Source: Lachnospiraceae bacterium (GTDB taxonomy: Bacteria > Bacillota > Clostridia > Lachnospirales > Lachnospiraceae). Taken from it: DNA of 64,000 nt. Under the pieces are notes generated by a model, which saw only the letters and a list, made by a program, of their open reading frames with translations, was not told the DNA's origin and did not search any database. Location of the stretch: assembly GCA_024697595.1 (NCBI GenBank), contig JAILFK010000043.1, positions 1 to 64,000 of the forward strand, written 5' to 3'. The position numbers were made by a program, and so were the translations under genes. Below, piece by piece: positions 56,138 to 64,000 of this stretch (position 1 is the stretch's first letter; each line of letters opens with the position of its first letter).

Positions 56138-56813
56138 TTTTCACCCGTATGATCTTACAAATTATCTTGTGAATCATTTCATAAAATCTAGACAAGTTAA
56201 GCCTATTAGAAATAAGCAAACCTATCTCTAGTATAAGTATTCCGCCAATAATATCAACAAACACATGCTGTTTTACCAAAACTACAGACATAAAAACCAA
56301 AATACTAGAAATACCCATTATGACACGATAAATGCCATTACATCTCTTTTGAGACATGGCAGCTCTAAAACAAAACCAGCTTTCTAAACAGTGAATAGAC
56401 GGAAACAGATTAATTGGTGCATCTGAATTGTACACGAAATTCATCAAAAAGCCTGTGACTCCACCCTCTGTCACCTCCGGTCTGACTATTGTTGTCGGCA
56501 AAATAATAAATATTATAAATGATATAAGTTTTGCCCAAAATTCTCCACTCATATATCTATAACAAAATTCTTTACTCTCCCGGCCACACATTATAAATCC
56601 AATTATCCATTGCGCATAAGCTCCTATATAAATATATACAAACTCTGGCACAAAAGGGATTTTATAATCCAGTGAAATTGCCAGGGAATGTTGGGGTAAA
56701 TCCTCCATGATTTTTTGTATTCCAAAATATCCTATAAAATTAAATAATACTCCAAACAACAAGGGCACATAAGCATATCCCGGTAATATTTTCAGATGTT
56801 TTTTTATATTCAT
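56130..56813 (-). CDS. PAP2-superfamily membrane phosphatase
   Basis: 227 residues with about six transmembrane helices. NLFPSIHCLES and VKQHVFVDIIGG give PAP2 motifs C2 (PSxH) and C3 (HxxxD); C1 is not clear. It could dephosphorylate phosphatidylglycerol-phosphate, phosphatidate or undecaprenyl-PP. It is the first gene of the lipid operon and overlaps the flippase-like gene by 8 bp. Confidence 0.82.
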   Translation of the reverse strand: MNIKKHLKILPGYAYVPLLFGVLFNFIGYFGIQKIMEDLPQHSLAISLDYKIPFVPEFVYIYIGAYAQWIIGFIMCGRESKEFCYRYMSGEFWAKLISFIIFIILPTTIVRPEVTEGGVTGFLMNFVYNSDAPINLFPSIHCLESWFCFRAAMSQKRCNGIYRVIMGISSILVFMSVVLVKQHVFVDIIGGILILEIGLLISNRLNLSRFYEMIHKIICKIIRVKND

Positions 56814-56885
56814 AACAACCTATTCTCCCGCCTGATTTCTTTTTTATATTTTATATAACTACAGCAATATTATACATTATCAGTT

Positions 56886-56914
56886 TCAAAAAATGCCGTG
56901 GCAAAACCACGGCA
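56886..56914 (-). terminator. Terminator of the fatty acid operon
   Basis: TGCCGTGG-TTTTG-CCACGGCA followed by TTTTTT on the minus strand, about 27 bp beyond the MarR-type stop at 56941. Confidence 0.9.
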
Positions 56915-56940
56915 AATAAAACATCATAAAACTACTTCAT

Positions 56941-57432
56941 CTATACTTTGTCGAAAAATCTGTAATCTTTCACATCTATCTCTGGCATCAGTTCCTCGTT
57001 AATTATGGTAAGCATCTCATTTAGCTTATCATAATCCTCCTTAGAGAAACGCTTCTTACAACGCTCCATTAACACATCAATATAATTTTCATTGATTCTC
57101 TTGAAACTTAAATATTTTTTTGTAGGTCTCAAATGATACTCTCTCGCATCAGTCTCAGACTGAACCTTCTCTAGATAACCTTTGTTGAGCATGCTCTTAA
57201 TACGATGGGCAGCATTTGGAGATGAAATATTTAACACCCTGGCAAACTCTGCCACTGTAGGCTCTCCCATATCCATAATAACTTCCATACTAAATGACTC
57301 AACAGTAGTTAAAGTAGCCTCTCTACTCTCAAATCTAGAATATACTTTCATATAAAAATGAAGTCGAAGTTTGTCATAAATCTGACTGATTGCATTATTA
57401 ACCATTTCAATTCCCTTTACTAATTCACTCAT
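56941..57432 (-). CDS. MarR-family regulator, FabT-like
   Basis: 163 residues. Winged helix (about 35-125): EPTVAEFARVLNISSPNAAHRIKSMLNKGYLEKVQSETDAREYHLRPT. It resembles FabT, the repressor of fatty acid synthesis in Firmicutes, and is directly coupled to fabZ. Start is uncertain: 57432 lacks a strong ribosome site; ATG 57405, preceded by AAGGGA, is an alternative. In streptococci and lactococci fabT leads the operon; here it comes last. Confidence 0.8.
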   Translation of the reverse strand: MSELVKGIEMVNNAISQIYDKLRLHFYMKVYSRFESREATLTTVESFSMEVIMDMGEPTVAEFARVLNISSPNAAHRIKSMLNKGYLEKVQSETDAREYHLRPTKKYLSFKRINENYIDVLMERCKKRFSKEDYDKLNEMLTIINEELMPEIDVKDYRFFDKV

Positions 57433-57467
57433 ATTACTAGAATCTATCCTCACTATATATAATACCA

Positions 57468-57932
57468 CTAAACGATTGAAAAAGTAATCTCTGCTTTGGC
57501 AACAATTTTTCCATCTACTATTGCTTCAGCCTCCGCAACTCCCACAGGCCCTTTTTGCCTAATAACCTGACAGCGCAAATCAAGTACATCTCCCGGAACA
57601 ACAGGTCTCTTAAATCTAGCATTTTTTATTCCACCAAAAAGCACTATCTTGCCTTTGTTTTCCTCCAGACTAAGAGCTGCAATAGCACCTGTCTGAGCAA
57701 GGGCTTCTATAATCAAAACACCTGGCATTATAGGCTGCCCTGGAAAATGTCCCTGGAAAAATGGCTCATCCACACTGACGCATTTTCTACCAACAGCCCA
57801 AGCACCTGGCTCGAAATCCATAACTCTATCAACTAGGGCAAATGGATATCTATGTGGCAAAATCTCTGCGATTTCTGCGCTGCTTAATGTATTGTGCTCT
57901 TCTCTTTGTGCTAATGTTTCCTCTAATATCAT
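57468..57932 (-). CDS. fabZ: 3-hydroxyacyl-ACP dehydratase FabZ
   Basis: 154 residues, hot-dog fold. ILPHRYPFALVDRV and the catalytic GHFPGQPIMPGVLIIEALAQ (H62, E76) are diagnostic. A 14-residue N-terminal extension precedes the usual start. Dehydrates beta-hydroxyacyl-ACP. AGGAGG precedes the ATG. Confidence 0.96.
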   Translation of the reverse strand: MILEETLAQREEHNTLSSAEIAEILPHRYPFALVDRVMDFEPGAWAVGRKCVSVDEPFFQGHFPGQPIMPGVLIIEALAQTGAIAALSLEENKGKIVLFGGIKNARFKRPVVPGDVLDLRCQVIRQKGPVGVAEAEAIVDGKIVAKAEITFSIV

Positions 57933-57943
57933 ATCTCATCCTC

Positions 57944-59218
57944 CTAGTCCATCTTTTTAAAGATCAAGCAGGCATTATGTCCACCAAATCCAAGACTGTT
58001 ACTAAGGGCGTACTTTATATCTTTTTCGATACCCTCATTTGGCACATAATTGAGATCCATCTCTTCCTCAGTCTCTTGAAGTCCAACTGTAGGAGGGATA
58101 AATCCTTCCTCTAAAGCTTTGATGGAATAAATCGCCTCCACACCACCTGCTCCGCCTAAGAGGTGACCTGTCATAGACTTGGTACTTGATACATACAAAT
58201 CCTTGGCGTGATCCTCAAATACAGCCTTGATAGCCATTGTCTCAAATCTATCATTTAAAGGTGTTGATGTACCATGAGCATTAATATACTCCACATCTTC
58301 CTTGTTGATCTCTGCATCCTCGATTGCAAGACGCATACAATCAGCTCCGCCAGAACCGTCTGGTGCTGGTGATGTAATATGGAAAGCATCACAGTTGCTA
58401 CCGTATCCTACGATCTCAGCATAGATGTGCGCCCCGCGGCTCTTGGCATGCTCGTACTCTTCGAGGACGATAATTCCACTACCCTCGCCGATAACGAATC
58501 CATTTCTATCCTTATCAAAAGGAATACTTGCTCTCTTTGGATCCTCAGACTGTGTAAGGGCTTTCATGTTCTGGAAACCTGACACTCCTAGTGGCGAGAT
58601 GCTACTCTCACATCCACCGCATACAAATGCATCCTCATAGCCATCTCTGATTCTGATAAATGCATCTCCAATAGCATTACTTCCACCAGCACAAGCTGTA
58701 ACCGGGCAAGTGCACATACCCTTTAAACCATGCATAATGGCAATTCTTGCAGCAGCCATATTTGAGATGGACATTGGAACGAAGAAAGGATTTACCTTAT
58801 CATTTCCCATGCTTTCCAATCTACCATGCTGTTGCTCGATTACATCAAGTCCACCGATTCCGCTGGATACAATCACACCGATTCTCTTTGGATCGATCTC
58901 TGTGACCTTAGAATTGCAATTGAATTCCTCATCTCCAGCGCATAATCCTGAATCTGCAATGGCCTCCTCCGCAGCATAAAGGGCAAGCTTTGTAAATCTA
59001 CCCATATGACGAAGTTCTCTTTTTTCCAAACGATCTTCAGGAGTGAAATCTTTTACCTCTCCTGCCACTTTTACTTTATAGTCAGTAGCATCAAAAGAGC
59101 TTATAAAGTCAATTCCACTGACACCGTTTTTTACATTTTCCCAACTTTCATCCACAGTTTTTCCTGTTGGATTAATTGTTCCAAGTCCTGTTACTACAAC
59201 TCTTCTATTTTGCTTCAT
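57944..59218 (-). CDS. fabF: Beta-ketoacyl-ACP synthase II FabF
   Basis: 424 residues. RRVVVTGLGTINPTG at the start, catalytic C176 in CPVTACAGGSNAIGDAF, and the two histidines in NAHGTSTPLND and KSMTGHLLGGAGG. Elongates acyl chains with malonyl-ACP. AAGGAAGGAATAAG precedes it. In fabG-fabF-fabZ order. Confidence 0.96.
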   Translation of the reverse strand: MKQNRRVVVTGLGTINPTGKTVDESWENVKNGVSGIDFISSFDATDYKVKVAGEVKDFTPEDRLEKRELRHMGRFTKLALYAAEEAIADSGLCAGDEEFNCNSKVTEIDPKRIGVIVSSGIGGLDVIEQQHGRLESMGNDKVNPFFVPMSISNMAAARIAIMHGLKGMCTCPVTACAGGSNAIGDAFIRIRDGYEDAFVCGGCESSISPLGVSGFQNMKALTQSEDPKRASIPFDKDRNGFVIGEGSGIIVLEEYEHAKSRGAHIYAEIVGYGSNCDAFHITSPAPDGSGGADCMRLAIEDAEINKEDVEYINAHGTSTPLNDRFETMAIKAVFEDHAKDLYVSSTKSMTGHLLGGAGGVEAIYSIKALEEGFIPPTVGLQETEEEMDLNYVPNEGIEKDIKYALSNSLGFGGHNACLIFKKMD

Positions 59219-59239
59219 CTTATTCCTTCCTTTTTAGGT

Positions 59240-59989
59240 TTACATACCCATGCCGCCGTCAACGCCTAATACCTGTCCTGTGATATAACCGCTTCTCTCA
59301 TCAGCTAAAAATAGTACTGCATTGGCGATATCCTCTGGTGTTCCCATTCTCTTTGCAGGAATGGAAGCGTTGATTTGTTCCTTCACCTTATCGCTCAAGA
59401 CTTCAGTCATCTCTGTGGCAATCATTCCTGGAGCAATTGCATTGGCTGTGACATTTCTCGAAGCCAACTCCTTGGCCACACTCTTGGTCAAACCGATAAT
59501 TCCAGCTTTACTTGCGGAATAGTTAACCTGACCAGCGTTGCCGTGTACTCCCACAACACTTGAGATGTTGATGATTCTACCAAACTTCTGTCGCATCATA
59601 GGTTTTGTCACCTTCTGACATAACAAATATGTTCCCTTTAAATTTGCTGCTATAACCTGATCGAAATCTTCCTCAGACATCTTTAACAACAAATTATCTC
59701 TAGTAATTCCAGCATTATTTACCAGCACTTCAACTTTTCCTGTAAAGGACATTGCAGTCTCAATCAATTTGTCAGCTATCTCTGAAAGAGATACATCTCC
59801 CTTTACAAGGGCGATTTCTCCAAGCTTGCCCTTTTCCTCGCAAAGCTTTTTGGTCTCAGTGGCTGCAGCTTCATTTCCAGCAAATCCTATAACTACATTG
59901 TAGCCAGCTTCGTAAAATGCCACTGCAATGGCTCTACCGATTCCACGTCCAGCACCAGTAATAAGGGCTGTCTTTCTAGTATTTTCCAT
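59240..59989 (-). CDS. fabG: 3-oxoacyl-ACP reductase FabG
   Basis: 249 residues, short-chain dehydrogenase. Cofactor loop ALITGAGRGIGRAIA near 8-22, catalytic Ser-Tyr-Lys triad in INISSVVG and VNYSASKAGI, and the C-terminal VLGVDGGMGM. Uses NADPH. Lies 75 bp after fabD and 21 bp before fabF; no room for an acpP gene on either side. Confidence 0.96.
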   Translation of the reverse strand: MENTRKTALITGAGRGIGRAIAVAFYEAGYNVVIGFAGNEAAATETKKLCEEKGKLGEIALVKGDVSLSEIADKLIETAMSFTGKVEVLVNNAGITRDNLLLKMSEEDFDQVIAANLKGTYLLCQKVTKPMMRQKFGRIINISSVVGVHGNAGQVNYSASKAGIIGLTKSVAKELASRNVTANAIAPGMIATEMTEVLSDKVKEQINASIPAKRMGTPEDIANAVLFLADERSGYITGQVLGVDGGMGM

Positions 59990-60064
59990 AATTTAATCCT
60001 TTATAATAAAAATCACAGTTTACAGATTATCTTATACTTCCCTCAAAAAATCTCTCGACTCAAT

Positions 60065-61003
60065 TTATTTATCGCTCTCAATAAAAGCCTTGATATCTTC
60101 AGATGTCTCTAAAACTGTACAGTTGATATCAGCGATATCCTTGGCCTTAGCACAACGTTTTACAAAACCAGTCAATGCTTTTCCAGGACCAATCTCCACG
60201 AAGTTTCTGACTCCAGCATCCAACATATAATTGATGGAATCTGTCATCTGTACACCATTTTGCACCTGCATCTCAAGAAGCTTTTGAATTGTCTCATCAG
60301 CAGTTTTTTCTCTACCAACCACGTTGTAAACAACTGGAATCTGTGGCTGATTAAACTCAACTGTCTCAAAATATTTAGCCAAGTCATCGCCTGCTGCCTT
60401 CATAAATGCTGTGTGAAATGGTCCACTTACATTAAGTGGCATACATCTCTTGGCTCCGGCTTCCTTGGCCAGTGCTGCTGCCGCGTCAACGGCTGGCTTC
60501 TCACCACCAATTACAATCTGCCCTGGGCAGTTATCATTACATATCGATACAACACCTGCATCTGCTGCTTTTTCAACACAAACCGCCAAATCTTCTTTGG
60601 ACATACCAATAATTGCAGTCATTGCTGCCTCGACACCCTCAGCAGCCTTGGTCATCGCCTCTCCTCTAAATGCCACCATCTTGATAGCCTCAGAAGCATC
60701 CCATACGCCGGCAGCCTCTAAAGCTGAGTACTCTCCAAGGGAAAGTCCTGCAACCATATCTGGCTTAAATCCATTGTTCTTTAAAATATTAGTCACACCA
60801 CAGGCAAATGCCACCATACAAGGCTGGGTGTATTTTGTTAAATTTAATTTTTCTTCAGGATCTTCAAAACACATTTCCTTCAAATCGAAATCAAGGCTAG
60901 CATTGTCATACACTTCCTTGAACTCCTTGAAGTCATTGTATAAATCAGCTCCCATTCCCTTATGCTGGCTTCCCTGGCCCGCATATAAAAATGCTGTTTT
61001 CAT
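60065..61003 (-). CDS. fabD: Malonyl-CoA:ACP transacylase FabD
   Basis: 312 residues. Catalytic S88 in GLSLGEYSAL, with H198 in GPFHTAFM, and GQGSQHKGMG near the N-terminus. Loads malonyl groups onto ACP. The TAATG junction overlaps the fabK stop by one base. Confidence 0.95.
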   Translation of the reverse strand: MKTAFLYAGQGSQHKGMGADLYNDFKEFKEVYDNASLDFDLKEMCFEDPEEKLNLTKYTQPCMVAFACGVTNILKNNGFKPDMVAGLSLGEYSALEAAGVWDASEAIKMVAFRGEAMTKAAEGVEAAMTAIIGMSKEDLAVCVEKAADAGVVSICNDNCPGQIVIGGEKPAVDAAAALAKEAGAKRCMPLNVSGPFHTAFMKAAGDDLAKYFETVEFNQPQIPVVYNVVGREKTADETIQKLLEMQVQNGVQMTDSINYMLDAGVRNFVEIGPGKALTGFVKRCAKAKDIADINCTVLETSEDIKAFIESDK

Positions 61004-61899
61004 TACTTCATTAGCTCCTCAAAAATCTCTCTAACTGGTCTAATCTCTTTCACCTGTCCGCAGGTCTGACCTGCCATTAGGCTTCCTCTTTCTGTGTCTC
61101 CATCAAAGACAGCTTTTCTCAAGCTTCCCAAAGTATATTTCTCAAGTTCCTCAACAGATGCTCCTGCCTTCTCCTGTCTGATATATTCCTTGGTCATTTT
61201 ATTTTTCAAAATTCTAACCGGTGTTCCACCGATTCTTCCTGTTACAACCGCATCTGTTCCCTTGGCCTTAATAACCGCCTGCTTGTAGTTATCGTGAATA
61301 GGGCACTCCTCGCTGGCAAGAAGACATGTTCCCACCTGGATTCCGCAGGCACCAAGGGCAAATGCTGCCTTGACCTGTCTTGAATCTGCAATTCCTCCAG
61401 CTGCAATAACTGGAATTGAAACTGTATCAACTGTCTGAGGAACAAGTGTCATGGTACTCATCTCACCGATATGTCCACCACTCTCACTTCCCTCGGCGAT
61501 TATTGCATCAGCGCCAGCTCGCTCTAAAAGCTTAGCCAAAATTGGTGCCGCAACAACAGGGATAACTGTTATTCCAGCCTCTTTCCACTTCTGCATATAT
61601 TTTCCAGGATTTCCAGCACCAGTAGTAACAACCTTTACGCCTTCCTCTACAACAATATCTGCAAACTCATCCGCATCTGGATGCATAAGCATAATATTTA
61701 CACCAAAAGGCTTATCAGTCTTTGATTTACAAATACGAATTTCCTCTCTTAGCATCTGAGGATTCATTCCTCCTACGCCGATCAATCCAAGTGCACCAGC
61801 ATTGGAACAAGCTGCCGCAAATGAGCCTGTGGCAATATTTGCCATACCACCTTGAATAATTGGAAATTCAGTTCCTAGTATTTCATCCAATCGTTTCAT
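61003..61899 (-). CDS. fabK: Enoyl-ACP reductase II FabK
   Basis: 298 residues, FMN-dependent TIM barrel. PIIQGGMANIATGSFAAACSNAGALG and IAEGSESGGHIG are diagnostic for FabK/nitronate monooxygenase-type enzymes; the operon context favours FabK. FabK is insensitive to triclosan. GGAG lies 7 bp before the ATG at 61899; an upstream in-frame start would overlap fabH deeply. Confidence 0.9.
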   Translation of the reverse strand: MKRLDEILGTEFPIIQGGMANIATGSFAAACSNAGALGLIGVGGMNPQMLREEIRICKSKTDKPFGVNIMLMHPDADEFADIVVEEGVKVVTTGAGNPGKYMQKWKEAGITVIPVVAAPILAKLLERAGADAIIAEGSESGGHIGEMSTMTLVPQTVDTVSIPVIAAGGIADSRQVKAAFALGACGIQVGTCLLASEECPIHDNYKQAVIKAKGTDAVVTGRIGGTPVRILKNKMTKEYIRQEKAGASVEELEKYTLGSLRKAVFDGDTERGSLMAGQTCGQVKEIRPVREIFEELMK

Positions 61900-62846
61900 T
61901 TCTTTTCTCCAATTCTTATCAAAACACCTGCCCAAGTCAGTCCGCCTCCAAATCCAACTAACATTAGAGTGTCGCCGACTTTTGCAAGACCATTTTTACA
62001 AACCTCATCTAAGGCCATTGGCACAGATGCAGCACTGGTATTTCCAAAACGATCCATATTCTTATAAAATTTTTCTGAATCTGCATGCATCTTTCTCACG
62101 CAGTGATCTATAATTCTCGAATTGGCCTGATGGCAAACCACCATATCCACATCATCGAGAGTTATCTCAGCTTTGTCCTCCAAAGTTGTTACACATTTTG
62201 GAATGGCTTCCACTGCAAATTTAAATACAGCTTTTCCATCCATTTTGATAGTGCTTCGAACCTCTCCAGGACCTTCCACTGCTATCTCATAACCACCTCT
62301 GGCTCCAAGAACTGACTCATATACTCCTGAATCTGTAGTCTGTATAATAGCAGCTCCTGCTCCGTCTCCAAAGAGAACACAGGTGTTTCTGTCTTCCATA
62401 TCCAACAATCTTGATAAATGCTCACATCCTATGACAAGTCCAATATGACCGTCTGTAGAATTCAATAAGCCTCTAGCTACTTCCAATCCATAAATGAATC
62501 CACTACAAGCCGCATTTACATCTAAAACAGGGATATCTTCTCTAAATCCCAACTCCCTTTGTACAAGGCAAGCCAGGGCAGGAACAACATATTCACCAGA
62601 CAATGTTCCACACACAACGCAATCGATTTCCTCAGGTTTTACTCCTGCTGAAGCAATGGCATTTTTTGCCGCTTCGATTGCTAAACTAGTGGCATCCTCA
62701 TCCTCGCCGCAGAAGCGACGTGTCTTGATGCCGGTTCTTGATGTGATCCATTCATCACTGGTCTCAACAATATTTGCCAAATCATCATTGGTAATCTGGC
62801 GCTTTGCCTCTGCCATTCCTGTTCCGATGATTTCAATATTTTTCAT
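61896..62846 (-). CDS. fabH: Beta-ketoacyl-ACP synthase III FabH
   Basis: 316 residues. Catalytic C114 in DVNAACSGFIYGLE, H in VCHQANSRI and N in GNTSAASVP. Initiates fatty acid synthesis from acyl-CoA and malonyl-ACP. Overlaps fabK by 4 bp. Confidence 0.96.
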   Translation of the reverse strand: MKNIEIIGTGMAEAKRQITNDDLANIVETSDEWITSRTGIKTRRFCGEDEDATSLAIEAAKNAIASAGVKPEEIDCVVCGTLSGEYVVPALACLVQRELGFREDIPVLDVNAACSGFIYGLEVARGLLNSTDGHIGLVIGCEHLSRLLDMEDRNTCVLFGDGAGAAIIQTTDSGVYESVLGARGGYEIAVEGPGEVRSTIKMDGKAVFKFAVEAIPKCVTTLEDKAEITLDDVDMVVCHQANSRIIDHCVRKMHADSEKFYKNMDRFGNTSAASVPMALDEVCKNGLAKVGDTLMLVGFGGGLTWAGVLIRIGEKK

Positions 62847-62850
62847 TATG

Positions 62851-63855
62851 TTAACCGATCTTTCTATATTTCATCTGTCTATCACTCTTAACGTCATTTG
62901 GTGAAAGCTTCATAAGCTCCTGTAAATGCTTCCAAAGAACAGCGTCAAGATTTCTCATAACCTCGTCATAATTTCTCTGGGCGCCACCAAGAGGTTCCTT
63001 GATAACTTCATCGCATACCTTGGCTTCTTTCAAATCAGCTGCAGTAAGCTTCATTATCTCGCAGGCTTCCTTCTTACGATTTGCATCCTTCCAAAGGATA
63101 CTTGCAAATCCTTCTGGGCTAAGAATAGAATATACAGCATTTTCAAGCATCAAAATTCTATTTGCAACACCGATGGCCAAAGCACCACCTGAGTTTCCCT
63201 CTCCAGTTACCACTGAGATAACAGGTACATGGAACTGACTCATCTTGGCAAGGTTTGTAGCAATAGCTTCACCCTGACCATGTTCCTCAGCCTCCATACC
63301 AGGATATGCTCCTGGAGTATCAATAAAAGTGATAATAGGGCGTTTAAACTTCTCTGCCTGATTCATCAATCTAAGAGCTTTTCTATATCCTTCTGGACAT
63401 GGCATACCGAAGTTATACTTCATGTTATCCTCCATGGTATGACCCTTGCGATGACCTAAAACTGTAACTGGTATTCCGTGGAATCTTGCAATTCCACCGT
63501 AGATACTTTGATCTTCATCATATAAATGGTCACCTTTTTGCTCAAAGAAATCAGTAAATATTCCATCAATAAAATCATCAACATGAGGTCTTTGACTATG
63601 TCTAGCCAAGAACACTCTATCCTCAGGTGTCAATGTCTGACATTCTGATAGGAAATATTCTCTCATGGATTTTAACTTGATAATCTCCTTATCATGCTCC
63701 TCCAATGAGATTCGCTCCTCAAAAGTATCTTCCATAACTTCCTCGGAATATTCTACAACTTCCACCAAATCCTGAGTTACTTCTGTGGCTCTACCTTCAA
63801 CCTCTTCAATTTGGGCATCAAGCTCTTCCACTTTTTCCAAAATTTTATCTATCAT
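62851..63855 (-). CDS. accA: Acetyl-CoA carboxylase carboxyltransferase subunit alpha
   Basis: 334 residues. The carboxyltransferase core includes FIDTPGAYPGMEAEEHGQGEAIA and GEGNSGGALAIGVANRILM. The N-terminus is a coiled-coil-like acidic extension (about 1-60). Forms the alpha2-beta2 enzyme with AccD, whose gene lies directly before. GAGGTAG precedes the ATG. Confidence 0.95.
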   Translation of the reverse strand: MIDKILEKVEELDAQIEEVEGRATEVTQDLVEVVEYSEEVMEDTFEERISLEEHDKEIIKLKSMREYFLSECQTLTPEDRVFLARHSQRPHVDDFIDGIFTDFFEQKGDHLYDEDQSIYGGIARFHGIPVTVLGHRKGHTMEDNMKYNFGMPCPEGYRKALRLMNQAEKFKRPIITFIDTPGAYPGMEAEEHGQGEAIATNLAKMSQFHVPVISVVTGEGNSGGALAIGVANRILMLENAVYSILSPEGFASILWKDANRKKEACEIMKLTAADLKEAKVCDEVIKEPLGGAQRNYDEVMRNLDAVLWKHLQELMKLSPNDVKSDRQMKYRKIG

Positions 63856-63894
63856 TTTTCTACCTCAAACAAATCTCATAATATGATTTTTGTT

Positions 63895-64000
63895 TTATTT
63901 CTTTTCATGCAATTCCAATAGCTGAATTATTGTCTGTCTCATCTCGTTTCTTGGCACAATCTTGTCAACAAATCCATGAGCCTCTAGGTACTCACTCTTT
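63895..64000 (-). CDS. accD: Acetyl-CoA carboxylase carboxyltransferase subunit beta, C-terminal end
   Basis: Thirty-four codons up to a stop at 63895-63897 read on the minus strand: ...[18 protein letters not shown], then [14 protein letters not shown]. This is the characteristic AccD C-terminus. The rest is beyond the right edge. Its stop is 39 bp before accA, in the same operon. Confidence 0.85.
   Translation of the reverse strand, partial: KSEYLEAHGFVDKIVPRNEMRQTIIQLLELHEKK

Noticed and set aside
60450..61034. 194-codon plus-strand ORF opposite fabD
   Set aside because: Shadow of fabD; alanine- and serine-rich without any domain.

Overview
The window is chromosomal DNA from a low-GC anaerobic Firmicute, most likely a Lachnospiraceae member of the Butyrivibrio/Pseudobutyrivibrio type. 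This rests on the AT-rich sequence, strong GGAGG ribosome sites, FabK-type fatty acid synthesis, a GlpP antiterminator, an S-box upstream of metK, an archaeal-type ProRS, and tRNA genes without encoded CCA. No prophage, insertion sequence, CRISPR array or integrase was seen. Nearly all of it is vertically inherited core or near-core chromosome.

Layout. 1-9 kb: the start of a MarR-type gene, a TetR regulator, tRNA-Pro, glucokinase, a class A penicillin-binding protein, MurG, MnmA, an M15 carboxypeptidase, a HTH/TPR regulator and hibernation factor HPF. 9-20 kb: two regulators (XRE, WYL), a three-gene glycerol-3-phosphate oxidation operon behind a leader terminator, a membrane-tethered MerR gene with ybjQ, a CapA-like protein, glpP, an antiporter, murI and a small zinc-ribbon gene. 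20-27 kb: split chromate transporters, two tRNAs, a YhaN/YhaO nuclease-ATPase pair and a GH13 amylase. 27-48.5 kb: an expanded version of the Bacillus pth-mfd-...-yabO-divIC-tilS-hpt-ftsH block without its sporulation genes. It is interrupted by HU, a PEGA lipoprotein, cca, proS, a pseudouridine synthase, a two-component system, metK under a SAM-I riboswitch, an HD-GYP protein and murA. 48.5-53.5 kb: a cation exporter, a G3E GTPase, a nitroreductase, a potassium channel and a diguanylate cyclase. 53.5-57 kb: a phosphatidylserine/phosphatidylethanolamine operon (PAP2, flippase-like protein, PssA, Psd). 57-64 kb: a fatty acid operon, accD-accA-fabH-fabK-fabD-fabG-fabF-fabZ-marR, whose start lies beyond the right edge.

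How it works together. Cell-envelope functions dominate: peptidoglycan precursors and polymerisation (murA, murG, murI, PBP1A, M15), phospholipid head groups and fatty acids, alongside translation and tRNA maturation (proS, cca, tilS, mnmA, pth, RqcP, HPF). Several genes have readable control elements: a SAM-I riboswitch with terminator (metK), a leader terminator matched to an antiterminator encoded 5.6 kb away (glpA operon/glpP), a MerR-type promoter with a 19-bp spacer, and a leader with a hairpin before the amylase.

The most interesting signal is in the short leader of proS. Two tandem 17-nt hairpins have the geometry of a tRNA anticodon arm (5-bp stem, 7-nt loop) with the proline anticodon UGG followed by G at loop positions 3-6. 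The two copies differ only by one compensated base pair. This suggests autogenous control of prolyl-tRNA synthetase by anticodon mimicry; it is a hypothesis and is untested.
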